DNA from: Dipodascopsis uninucleata var. uninucleata | Taxonomy: Eukaryota > Ascomycota > Lipomycetes > Lipomycetales > Lipomycetaceae | Length of the DNA stretch: 64,000 nucleotides | NCBI GenBank assembly: GCA_030568195.1 | Contig: JAJLTO010000004.1 | Location: 310,001 to 374,000, forward strand | Reading direction: 5' to 3' | Shown: piece by piece, positions 10,859-20,954 of the stretch | Numbering within the stretch: the first letter of the stretch is position 1 | Layout of the letters: the number at the start of each line of letters is the position of its first letter | The notes under the pieces: model-generated | What the model was told of the DNA's origin: nothing | The model's input: only the letters and a program-made list of their open reading frames with translations | The model's database searches: none | Program-made: the position numbers and the translations under genes

Positions 10859-12085
10859 TTAAATAATCACAACACCCTCTTCAGGCGCCGAGTATTGCCT
10901 GATATTAACACCACCACTATTCAGCACTCTAAAAGACTTTTCATCCATGCTATAAGATTTCGAATAAACAACTTCACGGAGACCCATCTGCACTATTTTG
11001 ATGCTGCAAGTCAAGCAAGGACACGTATTACAGTACAAAACGGCACTATCACCAACTCGCTCTCTACCAGCCTCCATTAAGGCGTTCTCTTCAGCATGCA
11101 AACACAAGCATGTACCCAAATTACTCCCGTCAGTGCCGCCTGAATTGCACCTCACACAGCCACCTTTATTGCAATTTACGGTTCCTCTGGGAGTACCGTT
11201 ATATCCCGTAGCAATTACACGATTTGCGCGGACAAGAACACATCCAACTTGTCGCTTCATGCAATTACTTCGACGTGCAGCTAGAGAAGCGAGCTCCATG
11301 AAGTACGAGTCCCATGATGGGCGAAGTCTTGATTCGTCACACAAGTTGAGGTTCGAGAGTTTAACGTAGAGTAATTCAATTGATTGTACGGCATTTACAA
11401 TTTGGAGTCTGGCCTTAAACAGTAACGAAGATAACAAACTTGACCCTGTATACATGTCATTGTCATACTTCTTAACAAAAGCTTCCAACGACATTATCTC
11501 GTTATTTTCGCACCTGACTCCAATATTGGTTAGTAAGAAAAGAACTGCGACATTTCAGTGAGAATTTGAGAAAGGTAGTTCTTACATTGCTTTCGACTTA
11601 TATCGCTCATAGCGAATTGTAATTGGCGCCTGAATAGCAACAAGGAGGAAAAAAGGTCTGGTCGAGAACTTGTCATATACCTTCGTATTTAAAATATCCG
11701 TAGTTACAAATTTCTCTTGCCATCTTACAGTGACAAAATTGAGCATATCATCAGCGGAATCAAAAGTTAAAGGAAGTTCTAATCCGGCCGATTCTTGTGT
11801 GGAAGATCTATTGTGTTTTAATGTGTATGGCTCATCCTGTACGGGCGTTGCCGGGTAGACGCTTGCAATAGCTGCACCTGAGTCGCCATTATTATCAGTT
11901 CTATATCGCTTATGCTGTCTTTCAAGAAAATTTATGTCTTGTGCATTATTTAACACGTCGAGAGAGGGTGTGACGGCGCCTGAAGGTGACTCACGAAGAT
12001 TTATTCTCTTAAATCCTTGAATTTCCAAGTATCTTGCGACCTCGCGCTTACCAGAGTAGGATGTTCCACATATTCCTATTAACAT
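10859..12085 (-). CDS. DCD1: Deoxycytidylate (dCMP) deaminase with N-terminal kinase-like domain
   Basis: Exons 11586-12085 and 10859-11513 are joined by a 72-nt intron (GTAAGA donor, CTTACTAAC branch, CAG acceptor) to 384 residues. It converts dCMP to dUMP for dTTP synthesis. The N-terminus begins MLIGICGTSYSGKREVARYL, a P-loop-like nucleotide-kinase fold seen in fungal Dcd1. The C-terminal half is the zinc deaminase: HAEENALMEAG with His306 and catalytic Glu308, and PCLTC with Cys333 and Cys336. The loop GYNGTPRGTVNCNKGGCVRC is the dCMP-deaminase-specific insert with its extra zinc-binding cysteines. About 70 residues longer than yeast Dcd1, mainly from a Ser/Pro-rich linker around residues 30-110. 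Confidence 0.93.
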
Positions 12086-12381
12086 TGTGTCTTATACACG
12101 TCGTATTTTATAATATTCAAGATTGAAAACATGCTTAATTGAAAAATATCATAGGTGAGATAGTAGTTAATGCTAATTAAAACGCGTCAAGTTGCTTTTG
12201 ATGAACTTTCTTCCTTATGAGCCGCAATAACTTTGATCTTACAAATAACTAATTATAGCGGCCGCTCCGACAAAAGCATCTAAATTATCTTTTCAGATAT
12301 ATACAAGCGGCACAAAACTACTTTATTCCTGCTCAGTCTCGGCAATTTGCTAACATACAATTGAGTGCTATGTAATGTCCA

Positions 12382-13119
12382 ATGGCTGACAATGGCATCG
12401 CTAGTAATATCCAAAAGCGAAGTACGCAAGATCCAGAGAGAATTGCGACTTATTCTGCTGCAGTGAAATATATAACAACTGTACTTTCGAGAGATGAACA
12501 CGCAATGAGCAGAATAAGAAAAATGAAGTCTCATCAGGACAGTCATGAGAAACAATGGTAATCCTAATAAGAGAGTCTTGAGCAGTACTATGCAACCGCT
12601 TCGTCTTTACGTCTACCCCTCTTTCATATGCTAATAACGTGAAATCGTATAGGTTTGAGGGCCGAGAAGCGATAGTAGGTAAATACAAGAGACGCAGAGA
12701 AGGACGAGTCAAATTGCAGGGAGTACTGTGAGTAGTGAGATCTGAACATACTTTTATTTGGTATACGTGTTAACGAGACTATCAGATCAATACTTGGCGG
12801 CGATACATCCGTAACCACTTCGGAGGTACGCAAACAAATTCAAACCAACCATTTATAAAACTATTTAAGGAGGAAGCTAATATATGTACAGATAAATGAT
12901 ACTGAAGCCGAGAAAAAAGAGCTAGAGGAATATGATAGAAAAGTTTACGGAGCGTGTATGACAATGGTGGATTCTATGAGCAAAGAACTGGCAGAACTTA
13001 AAGTACCATTCTTTTGCAGAGAGGTAGCCAGCTCTCAAGTAGAGGATACCAAGGGGCTTCTTGCAAACAAAAGAAAAATTCTGCAATTTCTCGAAGATAT
13101 TACGGCTGAAGATGATTGA
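12382..13119 (+). CDS. DUF2458-family protein, four exons
   Basis: Exons 12382-12557, 12653-12727, 12786-12825 and 12892-13119 join in matched phase to 172 residues; introns are 95, 58 and 66 nt with recognisable branch sites. The product follows the order of the fungal DUF2458 family as I remember it: DPERIATYSAAVKYI, then RIRKMKSHQDSHEKQWFEGR, a basic segment KYKRRREGRVKLQGVL, and the C-terminal YDRKVYGACMTMVDSM...LAELKVPFF. It is predicted helical, with coiled-coil character. The molecular function is not known to me. No single exon is long, so the gene is visible only when spliced. Family recognition is from motif memory. Confidence 0.72.
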
Positions 13120-13195
13120 CATGGTAAATAGGATTAAATTCGATTTATTCCAGTATTTTAGGGATACAGGTCCACAATTTTATGTTCTCTAGATT

Positions 13196-14300
13196 TCATT
13201 TAACTTTCTTTTCATCTATCGTTCCCTTTGACGATGGGTGCGTTAATGAGTATACGGCACGCAATCCGATAAATGCCAAAAAGTAGATTGCAACAGAAAC
13301 AGTGAAAATAAATATCATTTGCTGTTCGGATGCTTTGTTCAGAATCTAAATAATATTGAAGAATATGTCAGTCGATAACAAAATCACAAACAGAAAAAAT
13401 ATGTCGGTGCCATTACATTACTTACAGGATAAGGATAGAATTTGTTCACAGCAAACGTATGATGGATCCAAAACCTGAAAGTACGTTAAACTTGTTCCAT
13501 AAGATCATAAAGATATAATCATGATCAAGGCTGGCTCCAAAACTTACCAGTATCCGGTACCAATCAATGAATACAAGCCCAGCACGCCTATCCCGGAAGT
13601 TGCCCAAGGTGGAGAAAACAAAAGATAGTCACACGAAAGAATGATAGCTGGGAACATATGAAGACAGAGATCAATTCTCAGAGGTAAAAGCGATTTCAAT
13701 TCTGGAGGGACGACAAGATCACGATTAATCTATAGCATATGGAAACACGTTAGTAAGTATCCAATCATATATGATCATAATAAGTCCGAGAATTAAACTG
13801 CCATACCAAACAAAGACTGCCATATAAGATACTGATCAACACCTCAACGGGAGCAGATATGAGAAGAAGTCGATTCTTGATATTAAACAGTGCCTTTGAA
13901 CCCGTGAGATTCGCAAAAAAACCGAATATAATTGTAAGATAACTCGCAGCAACACCTATTCAGTAGTCAGCCGATATGTAGGTTAGAGGCTGCCGTAAAA
14001 CAAAAAATTAACAAGCATACGTATTACAGCAAGCCAGTTATAACAGTATTACTCACCTAGATTAGTCAAGTAATTCCACTGGCCACTTTATGCAGTTTGA
14101 ATTTGTTACTCGTTAGTATAGATATACTCGATAATAGCAATGTAATCAGTCATCTCTATCATAAATATTTACCCATATGCTTTAGCCATTGGTGATTTTG
14201 AATTCAGGATGAATGATATGTCAACCTGAAATACCGCTATTCCAATTAGGCAAAGGACCGTGGAAACCGAGTTAAACAAAGGCTGTCTTTTGCTAGCCAT
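13196..14300 (-). CDS. FAR-17a/AIG1-like multi-pass membrane protein, six exons
   Basis: Exons 14173-14300, 14057-14085, 13807-13955, 13548-13729, 13426-13474 and 13196-13345 join to 228 residues; introns are 87, 101, 77, 73 and 80 nt and every phase matches. The family (human AIG1/ADTRP) are membrane Thr hydrolases that cleave fatty-acid esters of hydroxy fatty acids. Visible signatures are YGGQWNYLTNLG with the likely nucleophile Thr50, ALFNIKNRLLLISAPVEVLI, and LCLHMFPAIILSCDYLLFSP with the likely catalytic His126, then several hydrophobic segments. The tail ends in a lysine-rich motif (EKKVK), an ER-retrieval-like end. It is convergent with the DUF2458 gene, 76 bases apart. Catalytic assignments are by analogy to AIG1. 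Confidence 0.82.
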
Positions 14301-14904
14301 TATCTGTCTTCCTTCGTTTTTAGATACTATTCGATATGGCTCTGTTATTCATAAGTGTGATGTCCTCAATGAGTCGTAGCATCAGGTCTTACTCAAGAAC
14401 ACTACGGAAATGAAGTGCATGATTGTGATCGAGAAAGATCTAGTGTTACGTAATTATCGTACCGTAAAATAATTACATCATAAAGACTAGCTGCGCTCAT
14501 ATAATATAAATACGATAAATATTAATAATATTAATAATAACCAGCCACTCCCACTGGGAAGTAAGAGGAGAATTCTAATGAAACAGGATTAATAGATGGA
14601 GATGGTTATTTTTATCGATCAGAATCAGATTTACAAATTAGATGGTATTAGGGACAAGGAATTATTGTATGAGATAATACATAAATATCCACTTCAATAT
14701 TAACATAAAACTCCGAGCTATCTGTTAAGTCCGCCATTACAATTTCAAAGTTGCAGAGGAAATGCTCTCTCTGAGCAGGAAACGGAATTTATCATCTTGA
14801 AGTGCAGACTGAAAAATTGCTGGAGTAATAAATACTAAATAGACATATGTAGACAAAGTGAAGTGTGTGTCGTAATCAAAATAATGAAATAGATCTAATA
14901 GTGG
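14301..14904. other. Intergenic, no gene seen
   Basis: 604 bases between the FAR-17a gene start and the stop codon of the next minus-strand gene. It contains a short AATATT-type AT repeat near 14520. No gene or RNA was seen. Confidence 0.5.
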
Positions 14905-15836
14905 CTATGGCAAATGCGGACTACTACCATGTACGAATATTTCCTCTGCCTTCTCTTCTGCTAGGTTAGTGGATGCAGTAAACTGATCTACAATTTTTGC
15001 TACTTGAACTGCATTAGTTCCACCTTGCCAGGCAACTAGTCCAGCAATATTGAAGTCTTGTTGACCTTGTTGCTGCAGACGTTGTTGTTCATAATCGGCC
15101 ATACTCTGTCTCAACTGCTGGAGACGCATTTGGCTGGCCATTGCTGCACCGCTAATCATAGAGTTCATGAGTAACTTCATCTGAAAGCGAGTGATTTCGG
15201 CCTCTAAAATGAGTTTTTTGACTATCTCATGGTGTTCCTCTTCCATCCTAAAGTTGGCAATACAGTGTCCCCAGAAAAAAAAGAATGCTCCCGGTTCCAT
15301 AAAAGAATATGCTGCTGCCTCTAGATCTGCACCAGTTGCATAGCAACTTTGAAGTATTTCTTCTGCTTCATCTTCTAGAGGCGCATCCCATAAGAATGAA
15401 CCGTTGGAAAACATGAAGATGGCACGATTTTCCGGGCCGAAGACAATTTGTTCAAGATGACTTTGAAGGCCTAAAGCTTGCAATTTTTCCATAGAGCCTT
15501 GCAAATGTGAATTTAGTCGCCAGGTCATATTTTGTTTTCGACGTGCAAAATACTGGTCATCTGGACCCATTTGGACCCAATTCAGAGGATTAGAAACATT
15601 CTCGGCTGCTGATTGAGCTAGATATTCTGAGAGTGGTTGTGGGAGGTTATCGCCCAAGTAAGCATTATTATCAGGACCGTTGTTCTTAAAGCATACAATC
15701 CAGGCTCCACTAGGCATGATTGAAATAGAATTCATGGATCCTAATTTCTGCTTATTGATCGCATCTGCTAGTAACACAGGTATCCCAGTTGCAGATATTT
15801 GTTTCCCGTTATGCAGGAAGTATCCATCACTTGTTA
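14905..15836 (-). CDS. Unrecognised protein with internal GP/W repeats (3' exon; 5' end unresolved)
   Basis: A long open exon with a good acceptor (TTTTCTTTTGCAG) at its 5' edge, so the protein starts further upstream; coding-like stretches at about 16070-16252 and 16025-16065 may be earlier exons, but I could not make phases agree. The visible part has about four loosely repeated units of the form phi-x-x-x-GP/SG-x-x-x-F/V...NGS/W: SDGYFLHNG, MPSGAWIVCF, MGPDDQYFARR and FGPENRAIFMFSNGSFLWD. That suggests a beta-sheet repeat fold. A helical, Gln/Met-rich C-terminal region follows (MASQMRLQQLRQSM, QQRLQQQGQQDF). I do not recognise the family and assign no function. Confidence 0.6.
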
Positions 15837-16418
15837 CTGCAAAAGAAAAATGAAAACACACGCTCATTTTGCGTCTAGAATAATTAAAGTGCAAGAATTA
15901 ATGCAGTTAATTGCAATTCATATATCATCAGTATTGCAGAAAGTTGTAACAGTTGTTCTTATACTAAGCATATTAAACCAATTGAATTAGCGATTATCAA
16001 GAAGAAAGTAAGGATTAGAAATATCGTTCATTAATTACATAGCGAATATTCTGAGCCAAGAGGCGCAGCCTAAGCATAAGAGGAGGTTGTCAGCACTTGT
16101 ATGTATTGATTGTTACTATTACTAGTTTGGTGTAGGTATTGATTGCACTTGCGAGCGTGTTCCCTCAATTCTGTTCCGATGCAAAGGTCGGCTTGGTCAC
16201 GAGTTAATAATTTTTGCCTGGCAGTTCCATTCTCGTACCTCCCATCACTCAAATGGCATAGTCTTACTCAGCGATGTCTAACTGTTATACTCCTCCATAT
16301 CAATCAAGAGTCGAACCACTTTCAAATTAATATAGTTGTATTACACATCTTCTGATAAAGAATAAAAGACTGCATAGAGCAAGAGCCCCTCTTGTACTTC
16401 TATATTCTCGAAAATAAT

Positions 16419-16450
16419 GGTCTAAGCTGAACAGGTTTTCAGCTTAGACC
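16419..16450. repeat. Perfect 12-bp inverted repeat, 8-nt loop
   Basis: GGTCTAAGCTGA is followed, after 8 bases, by its exact reverse complement. A second weaker inverted pair with a related core (TTAGACT...AGTCTAA) lies at 16501-16530, within 60 bases. They may be remnants of one element's terminal repeat, or chance products of template switching. Confidence 0.75.
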
Positions 16451-16559
16451 TAACGACAGTAAATGCCTTCTATTCTATCAACAGCTGTCAAACTGATGAT
16501 TTAGACTAAACTTTAGATAATAAAGTCTAAAAAAATTAAGGGTCGTCTTGACTATTTTG

Positions 16560-18100
16560 ACAAAACTCCACCACTTGGATTCAGCTGTTCGCGTAGTCCA
16601 ACGAGAATCTTCCCTATAAAAGTTTCAATCAGGAGAGAAGACTGCTCCTCCAAATGAAGGTGGACTACATCCTTCAAGACTATTAGTGCTTCCAGAGTTT
16701 CAAATGCATATCAGTCTCAACTGTCCTGGACTTACTGTATCTACAGTACACTTTTACGCATCATCTAGGTCTTTAGCTAAAATCCTAATAACACATTGAA
16801 CGACAGCTTTGGTTCTTTTGTAGGCTTTCTTTAAAGTCCATCGTAGCAAGTTAATAGAAGAGAATGATTCCGTTTCCTTGTGCCAAATGCTTTAACACTT
16901 TCGAATCAGAAAAACTGGTCTTTGACGTCCCGATTAAATCTATCGTCATGTGCTTTTTCCGAGATATCCAAAGGATCCATGGTCTTCTAATACAGTGCTG
17001 TTAGTTATACTATCATTCCTTTGTTTGGAATGAGATTCAAGACAAATTTATTCCTTTTTATACTCATAAGCTGGACACGGTGTCAATCTGTGCACAGCAG
17101 AGCACTGCTTACTTACTATCTAGGTAGAACAAGAATCTAGCTCCTATGAAATTTGATCTGACAGCTGGCACGGTCAAATTTTGGAACCTATGCCTTCGTT
17201 GATTCAAATTAGCTGTATCCGTGTCATCCGTGTCTACTTCAGTTCTTCCTAGATTGGCGTGGCTATGCTTCCTTTGCGTAACTATTACGCAAAGGAAGCA
17301 TACATCATATGCAACATTTAAGTTTACGAGTTTTACTTACCAGCACCGCTTAATTACCCTAATCTATCCGTATTCCATCTGTCTCCTAGCGACTTGAATA
17401 TTCAGCTCTGAATGCTACCAGAACATTAAATTTGTCTACTCGAATTTGTTCCACCGACACATCACTCACGCAAATAGCAGATTCTCTCCTTTTTTATTTT
17501 TCTCCGATAATTTTATGGCTGACATCTTGCTTATTCAGAGTTCCAGATCTCGCTACGTGAACCGTCTCCCCCCCAAAGAAGGTAATAATACCCTTGCCGA
17601 CAAATCTAGAGCAGCCAATAGCAACTACAGCTGTACCCGAGAAATCTAGAACTACTCGAACTATGCTGTTTTAACTAAGCTATAGAACATAAGCGGTAAA
17701 ATTCTGCTGGGATAGATTTGATATGGGTACATTTACTCTTGAGCTGCAAAACAGAATCCTTTCAAATCGGCTGATTTTTTTAGATCCAGAATGATGAGCC
17801 GAGAATACCAATCCCATTTGGCAAGAGATCTAGAATATTATTCTAATAGAAGCGACTGATTATAGCTAACAAATCCGACTTCACCACTTGATTTCTATCT
17901 TTGGTGCTGCATTCAAATGATTCCCAGCACAACAGCTGTTTTCTTGGCATCATTAGAGTCAAGTAGTCTTCGACAGTTTTTCCAGGACTCCGACAGTTAA
18001 GCTATTATGTGCTATATCTTGTGCGACCACGGATCTACCACAATAGTATCGTTATCTCCAAGTTTAATGCAAGGTGAGGTAATACATTTAGATGCGCGCT
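16560..18100 (-). pseudogene. Decayed coding relic, family unknown
   Basis: On the minus strand several stretches read like ordinary protein but do not form one open frame. Examples are LEEQSSLLIETFIGKILVGL (near 16590-16660), INLLRWTLKKAYKRTKAVVQ (near 16800-16870) and VGKGIITFFGGETVHVARSG (near 17540-17610). Amino-acid composition is protein-like while the flanking frames are not. The stretch looks like one or two old genes or an element remnant in several broken pieces. I cannot name the family. It spans two perfect hairpins. Confidence 0.4.
17264..17302. repeat. Perfect 18-bp hairpin with 3-nt loop
   Basis: TATGCTTCCTTTGCGTAA is followed by CTA and then its exact reverse complement. An 18-bp perfect stem with a 3-base loop is far beyond chance in unstructured sequence. 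It lies inside the decayed coding relic. Confidence 0.9.
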
Positions 18101-19016
18101 AGCAGTCACTCCTGATAAATACAGGTTTATGCGGACCAGGCGACAAGGAGGACGAGAATATAATTGTGGTTCGAGGGCACTGCAAAGACGGCCTGTATTT
18201 ATGCTGCTGTTGTTGTCATTGAGATGATGACAATGGCTATATGAGAATCGACATGATTACAATTCGTATCAAAGTCTTAGCATTGTACTGTAAATAAGAG
18301 TCCACCTAAATTAAAGTTGTTGATTTATATTTATCTTAACACTTAGCATGTCTTTTTTGAACTAGGCAGGAATGCAAATCGCGCTAGAGGGAGGTGAACG
18401 CTAGACTTCTGAATGCCTGGTAGTTCTAGTGTCTCTGCGATGTAGTTTGACCTTGCGCTCAGAACCTTGTGTCATGTAGTTACGGGTATCCCTGTCCAGC
18501 GTGCTTAGTGGATTGCATACTAGAGCAGATGAAAATTTTTCTATGGAGTCTATGTCAGCGCCGAACCGACGGACCTGGACAATCCAGACAAGGCGAAGCA
18601 ATGCCTCGCTCCGTGCTTTTCATGAAGTGTGCTGACAACATGCCAGGCCGTCCCAATGGTTTAGACATATACTACGTACCTGGCGGCGTCGTAGATCTTT
18701 CTCTAGAAACCACGAGATGGCGTCCTAAGACTCTTAGTGCTAGCATCTCTAGAAGCCACAATATGGTAATTGCTGAAAACCGTTTTCCGCGCCGGTATAC
18801 ATAGCCATAAAATATGCGGCTTGGAAAGAAGTTCCCGCCCATTAATATTGGAAATCTTTCTCCGTATGCTAAGCCACATTGCTCTTTAGAGTTGCAAGTA
18901 ATCCATTAGAGTTTGCAAAACATTTTCAGATGTGCCATGGGAACAGAAAATTTTTTTCACGACACTTTTAGGGACGTACGATGTCATATTATATCCTTTA
19001 ACGGCAGGAACCGGCA

Positions 19017-19040
19017 GACCCGGCGGCAAGCCGCCGGGTC
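19017..19040. repeat. GC-rich perfect 11-bp hairpin with 2-nt loop
   Basis: GACCCGGCGGC, then AA, then its exact reverse complement. It is an all but pure G+C island in AT-rich DNA. It lies inside a short minus-strand open stretch (18886-19074), where it reads as a Gly/Pro-rich peptide. Confidence 0.9.
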
Positions 19041-19763
19041 CATAGAATAAAAGTTTTCGCACCCTCGGCTTCACAATTTAAACATGCTTTACATATTACT
19101 TCAAATTATAGAAACCCTGCTACTACTGTGCTAGCATAAAACTTCTTGTTCTGGTATCGAATTATCAACGCGCTCAACAATATGGACTCTTAAATGATAT
19201 ATTAATGAATAGTGATCGGCTATTGTCTGTGTATCAAGAGCAGATCCTACTACTGTTGTTTCATACGTAATGGTCTAGTTACTATTTTACTTAAGTTTAC
19301 TATTTGCGCACTAAACTTCTATTATATATATATAATTCATTAACATAGTCAGATGTAAGACAAGTAACTAAAGTGAATAAAAAATTACTCATAGAGATCA
19401 TACCTTTTACGTGGTAAAGCTATTACGAAATCGACAAACCGATCGCTGCTCAGCATATATTCAAATGTAATATCCGTATATTCACGTATAACTTCTACTT
19501 ATATTTTTAACATATTCCAGATCCCATACAATCTTCATGTTTACCTCATTAGCCCCTTCCAGTTTTTTGTCTGATGTTACCACAGCTCTTTTTTCCGTAC
19601 AAAGATTGACAGATTCATTTTGCAATCCAGAAACTCCAAATAAACAAAGAAAAACAATTAAACATAACTAATTAAGTACTAACAAACAACTGCAATGCCT
19701 TTTAAAAATGATCATGTCCATAAAATGATTTTAATGATGAAGCTGTCCGGCTTGTGCCTGAAT

Positions 19764-20954
19764 CTATACTGTGAGATGCTCGATATTGTCCTGCTCAATC
19801 AAGTAATCGTATCCTGGTGGAGAAACAGGAACATCTTCATATGTTGGAGGAACCTCATCATCCCACGAAATTCCTAGCCCGCCACGCTCCGTGACTTCGA
19901 GATTAAACTGCATGCGCAGTATTCTAGCGGTACCAGTTGGCGATGTCGCTGTGTGAGATCTCGAAATGAGATGCTCCTCGGCAACTAGCATCTCTACTAC
20001 CAACAAGTGCTCTACAGAGTAGCCGATAGCAGGCTCCGAGACATTGCATGCTAATGTAGATTCGGTGAATGTTGAGACTTCAAACTGTAGATCTACTCTA
20101 CCATCGTTCGAATTATCAGTTTTCCATCCTCGTCGGCATTCTCCAGCAGAGATCAGCTTCGTCTCCTCCAGAGGATGCGGTGCGTCTATATGCTTACTGC
20201 ATGCAGTCTTTGCCAGCTTGCAAATCTCTTCAACGCGCCAGTTGAACTTTCTTAGTACCCACTTGGTGTGCTTCTCCCTGTTATTGATGTTATTCAGCTG
20301 CATCTCAACGTTGAAACTTGACTTAGGGAAGCAGACAGACGGAATCTGAGCAGTAACATTGAGATTCGTAGGTGGGAATATGCGCAGGCAGCGACGAGTA
20401 TCATCTGATCTGGTCGCAAGTGACCGATAGAGGGTTATAGCTCTTGTAAGAGTAATAGGAGCCATATCTTTAGAAGCAGGAACAGCCTGAGCTCGTAAGA
20501 AATATTGAATGTTGGTTATTCCGCTAACTGTAGTTGCAGGGAGACTTCCTGGCAACAGGTAAGAGAATGGATATCCATACTCTGACTTTGGAAAAGTAGC
20601 TTTGCGCGTCAAGACGTCCCAGCGTCTCAAGACACTTTCTCTCGTGATGCACTTCTTACAGGCACCAATCGATGGTCGTTTCACGGTGATCTCCTGTACT
20701 AGTTCCAAAGTAGCGCTGGAGACTTCGATCGAGTTGGTGTTGACGTAAAAGAAAAGAAGACCGCTCAGTAAAGCACCGGTAGACTCCGCGGGTGCGCCAT
20801 AGCAAATTAATGGAGGAGACTCAATACTAAGGTTGAATTCGATCGGTCTCACCAAGAGTCCATCGCTCGAATGGTTCTTCCTGGCCAAAGGCTCCTTCAA
20901 AACAATGCGAGTTGGACCGAGCACAGGAGAGTGGAAAGATGAGAGCAAAGGCAT
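19764..20954 (-). CDS. LDB19: Alpha-arrestin-related trafficking adaptor, LDB19/Art1-type
   Basis: A single exon of 396 residues from the ATG at 20954. The N-terminal part has the arrestin-like sheet pattern (STGALLSGLLFFYVN, IEVSSATLELVQEITV). The segment YPFSYLLPGSLPATT is the usual arrestin mid-domain motif, and CLRIFPPTNL is typical of the LDB19 branch. Near the C-terminus are two proline-tyrosine motifs, PPTY and PPGY, within about 15 residues; such PY motifs recruit Rsp5/Nedd4 ubiquitin ligases to membrane transporters. The protein is short for Ldb19 because it lacks the long disordered tails of the yeast version. Its likely role is cargo-selective ubiquitination and endocytosis. Confidence 0.85.
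   Translation of the reverse strand: MPLLSSFHSPVLGPTRIVLKEPLARKNHSSDGLLVRPIEFNLSIESPPLICYGAPAESTGALLSGLLFFYVNTNSIEVSSATLELVQEITVKRPSIGACKKCITRESVLRRWDVLTRKATFPKSEYGYPFSYLLPGSLPATTVSGITNIQYFLRAQAVPASKDMAPITLTRAITLYRSLATRSDDTRRCLRIFPPTNLNVTAQIPSVCFPKSSFNVEMQLNNINNREKHTKWVLRKFNWRVEEICKLAKTACSKHIDAPHPLEETKLISAGECRRGWKTDNSNDGRVDLQFEVSTFTESTLACNVSEPAIGYSVEHLLVVEMLVAEEHLISRSHTATSPTGTARILRMQFNLEVTERGGLGISWDDEVPPTYEDVPVSPPGYDYLIEQDNIEHLTV

Larger units (their letters stand above)
15837..19763. other. Gene-poor 3.9 kb stretch with decayed coding patches and hairpins
   Basis: No intact gene is supported. Possible 5' exons of the gene ending at 14905 lie at its left edge. The stretch also holds minus-strand patches that read like protein but are broken, plus three perfect short-loop hairpins listed separately. 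A fragment at 18886-19074 (minus) reads VPKSVVKKIFCSH and then a short helix-like segment before a stop. It faintly resembles the start of CENP-X/Mhf2 histone-fold proteins but lacks the rest. Confidence 0.4.

Noticed and set aside
16300-16330. tRNA-like B-box word near 16312 (GTCGAACC)
   Set aside because: No acceptor stem, anticodon arm or terminator can be drawn around it.
18886-19074. Possible CENP-X/Mhf2-like start (VPKSVVKKIF)
   Set aside because: Only about 30 residues resemble the family, the C-terminal part is missing and no donor site continues it.
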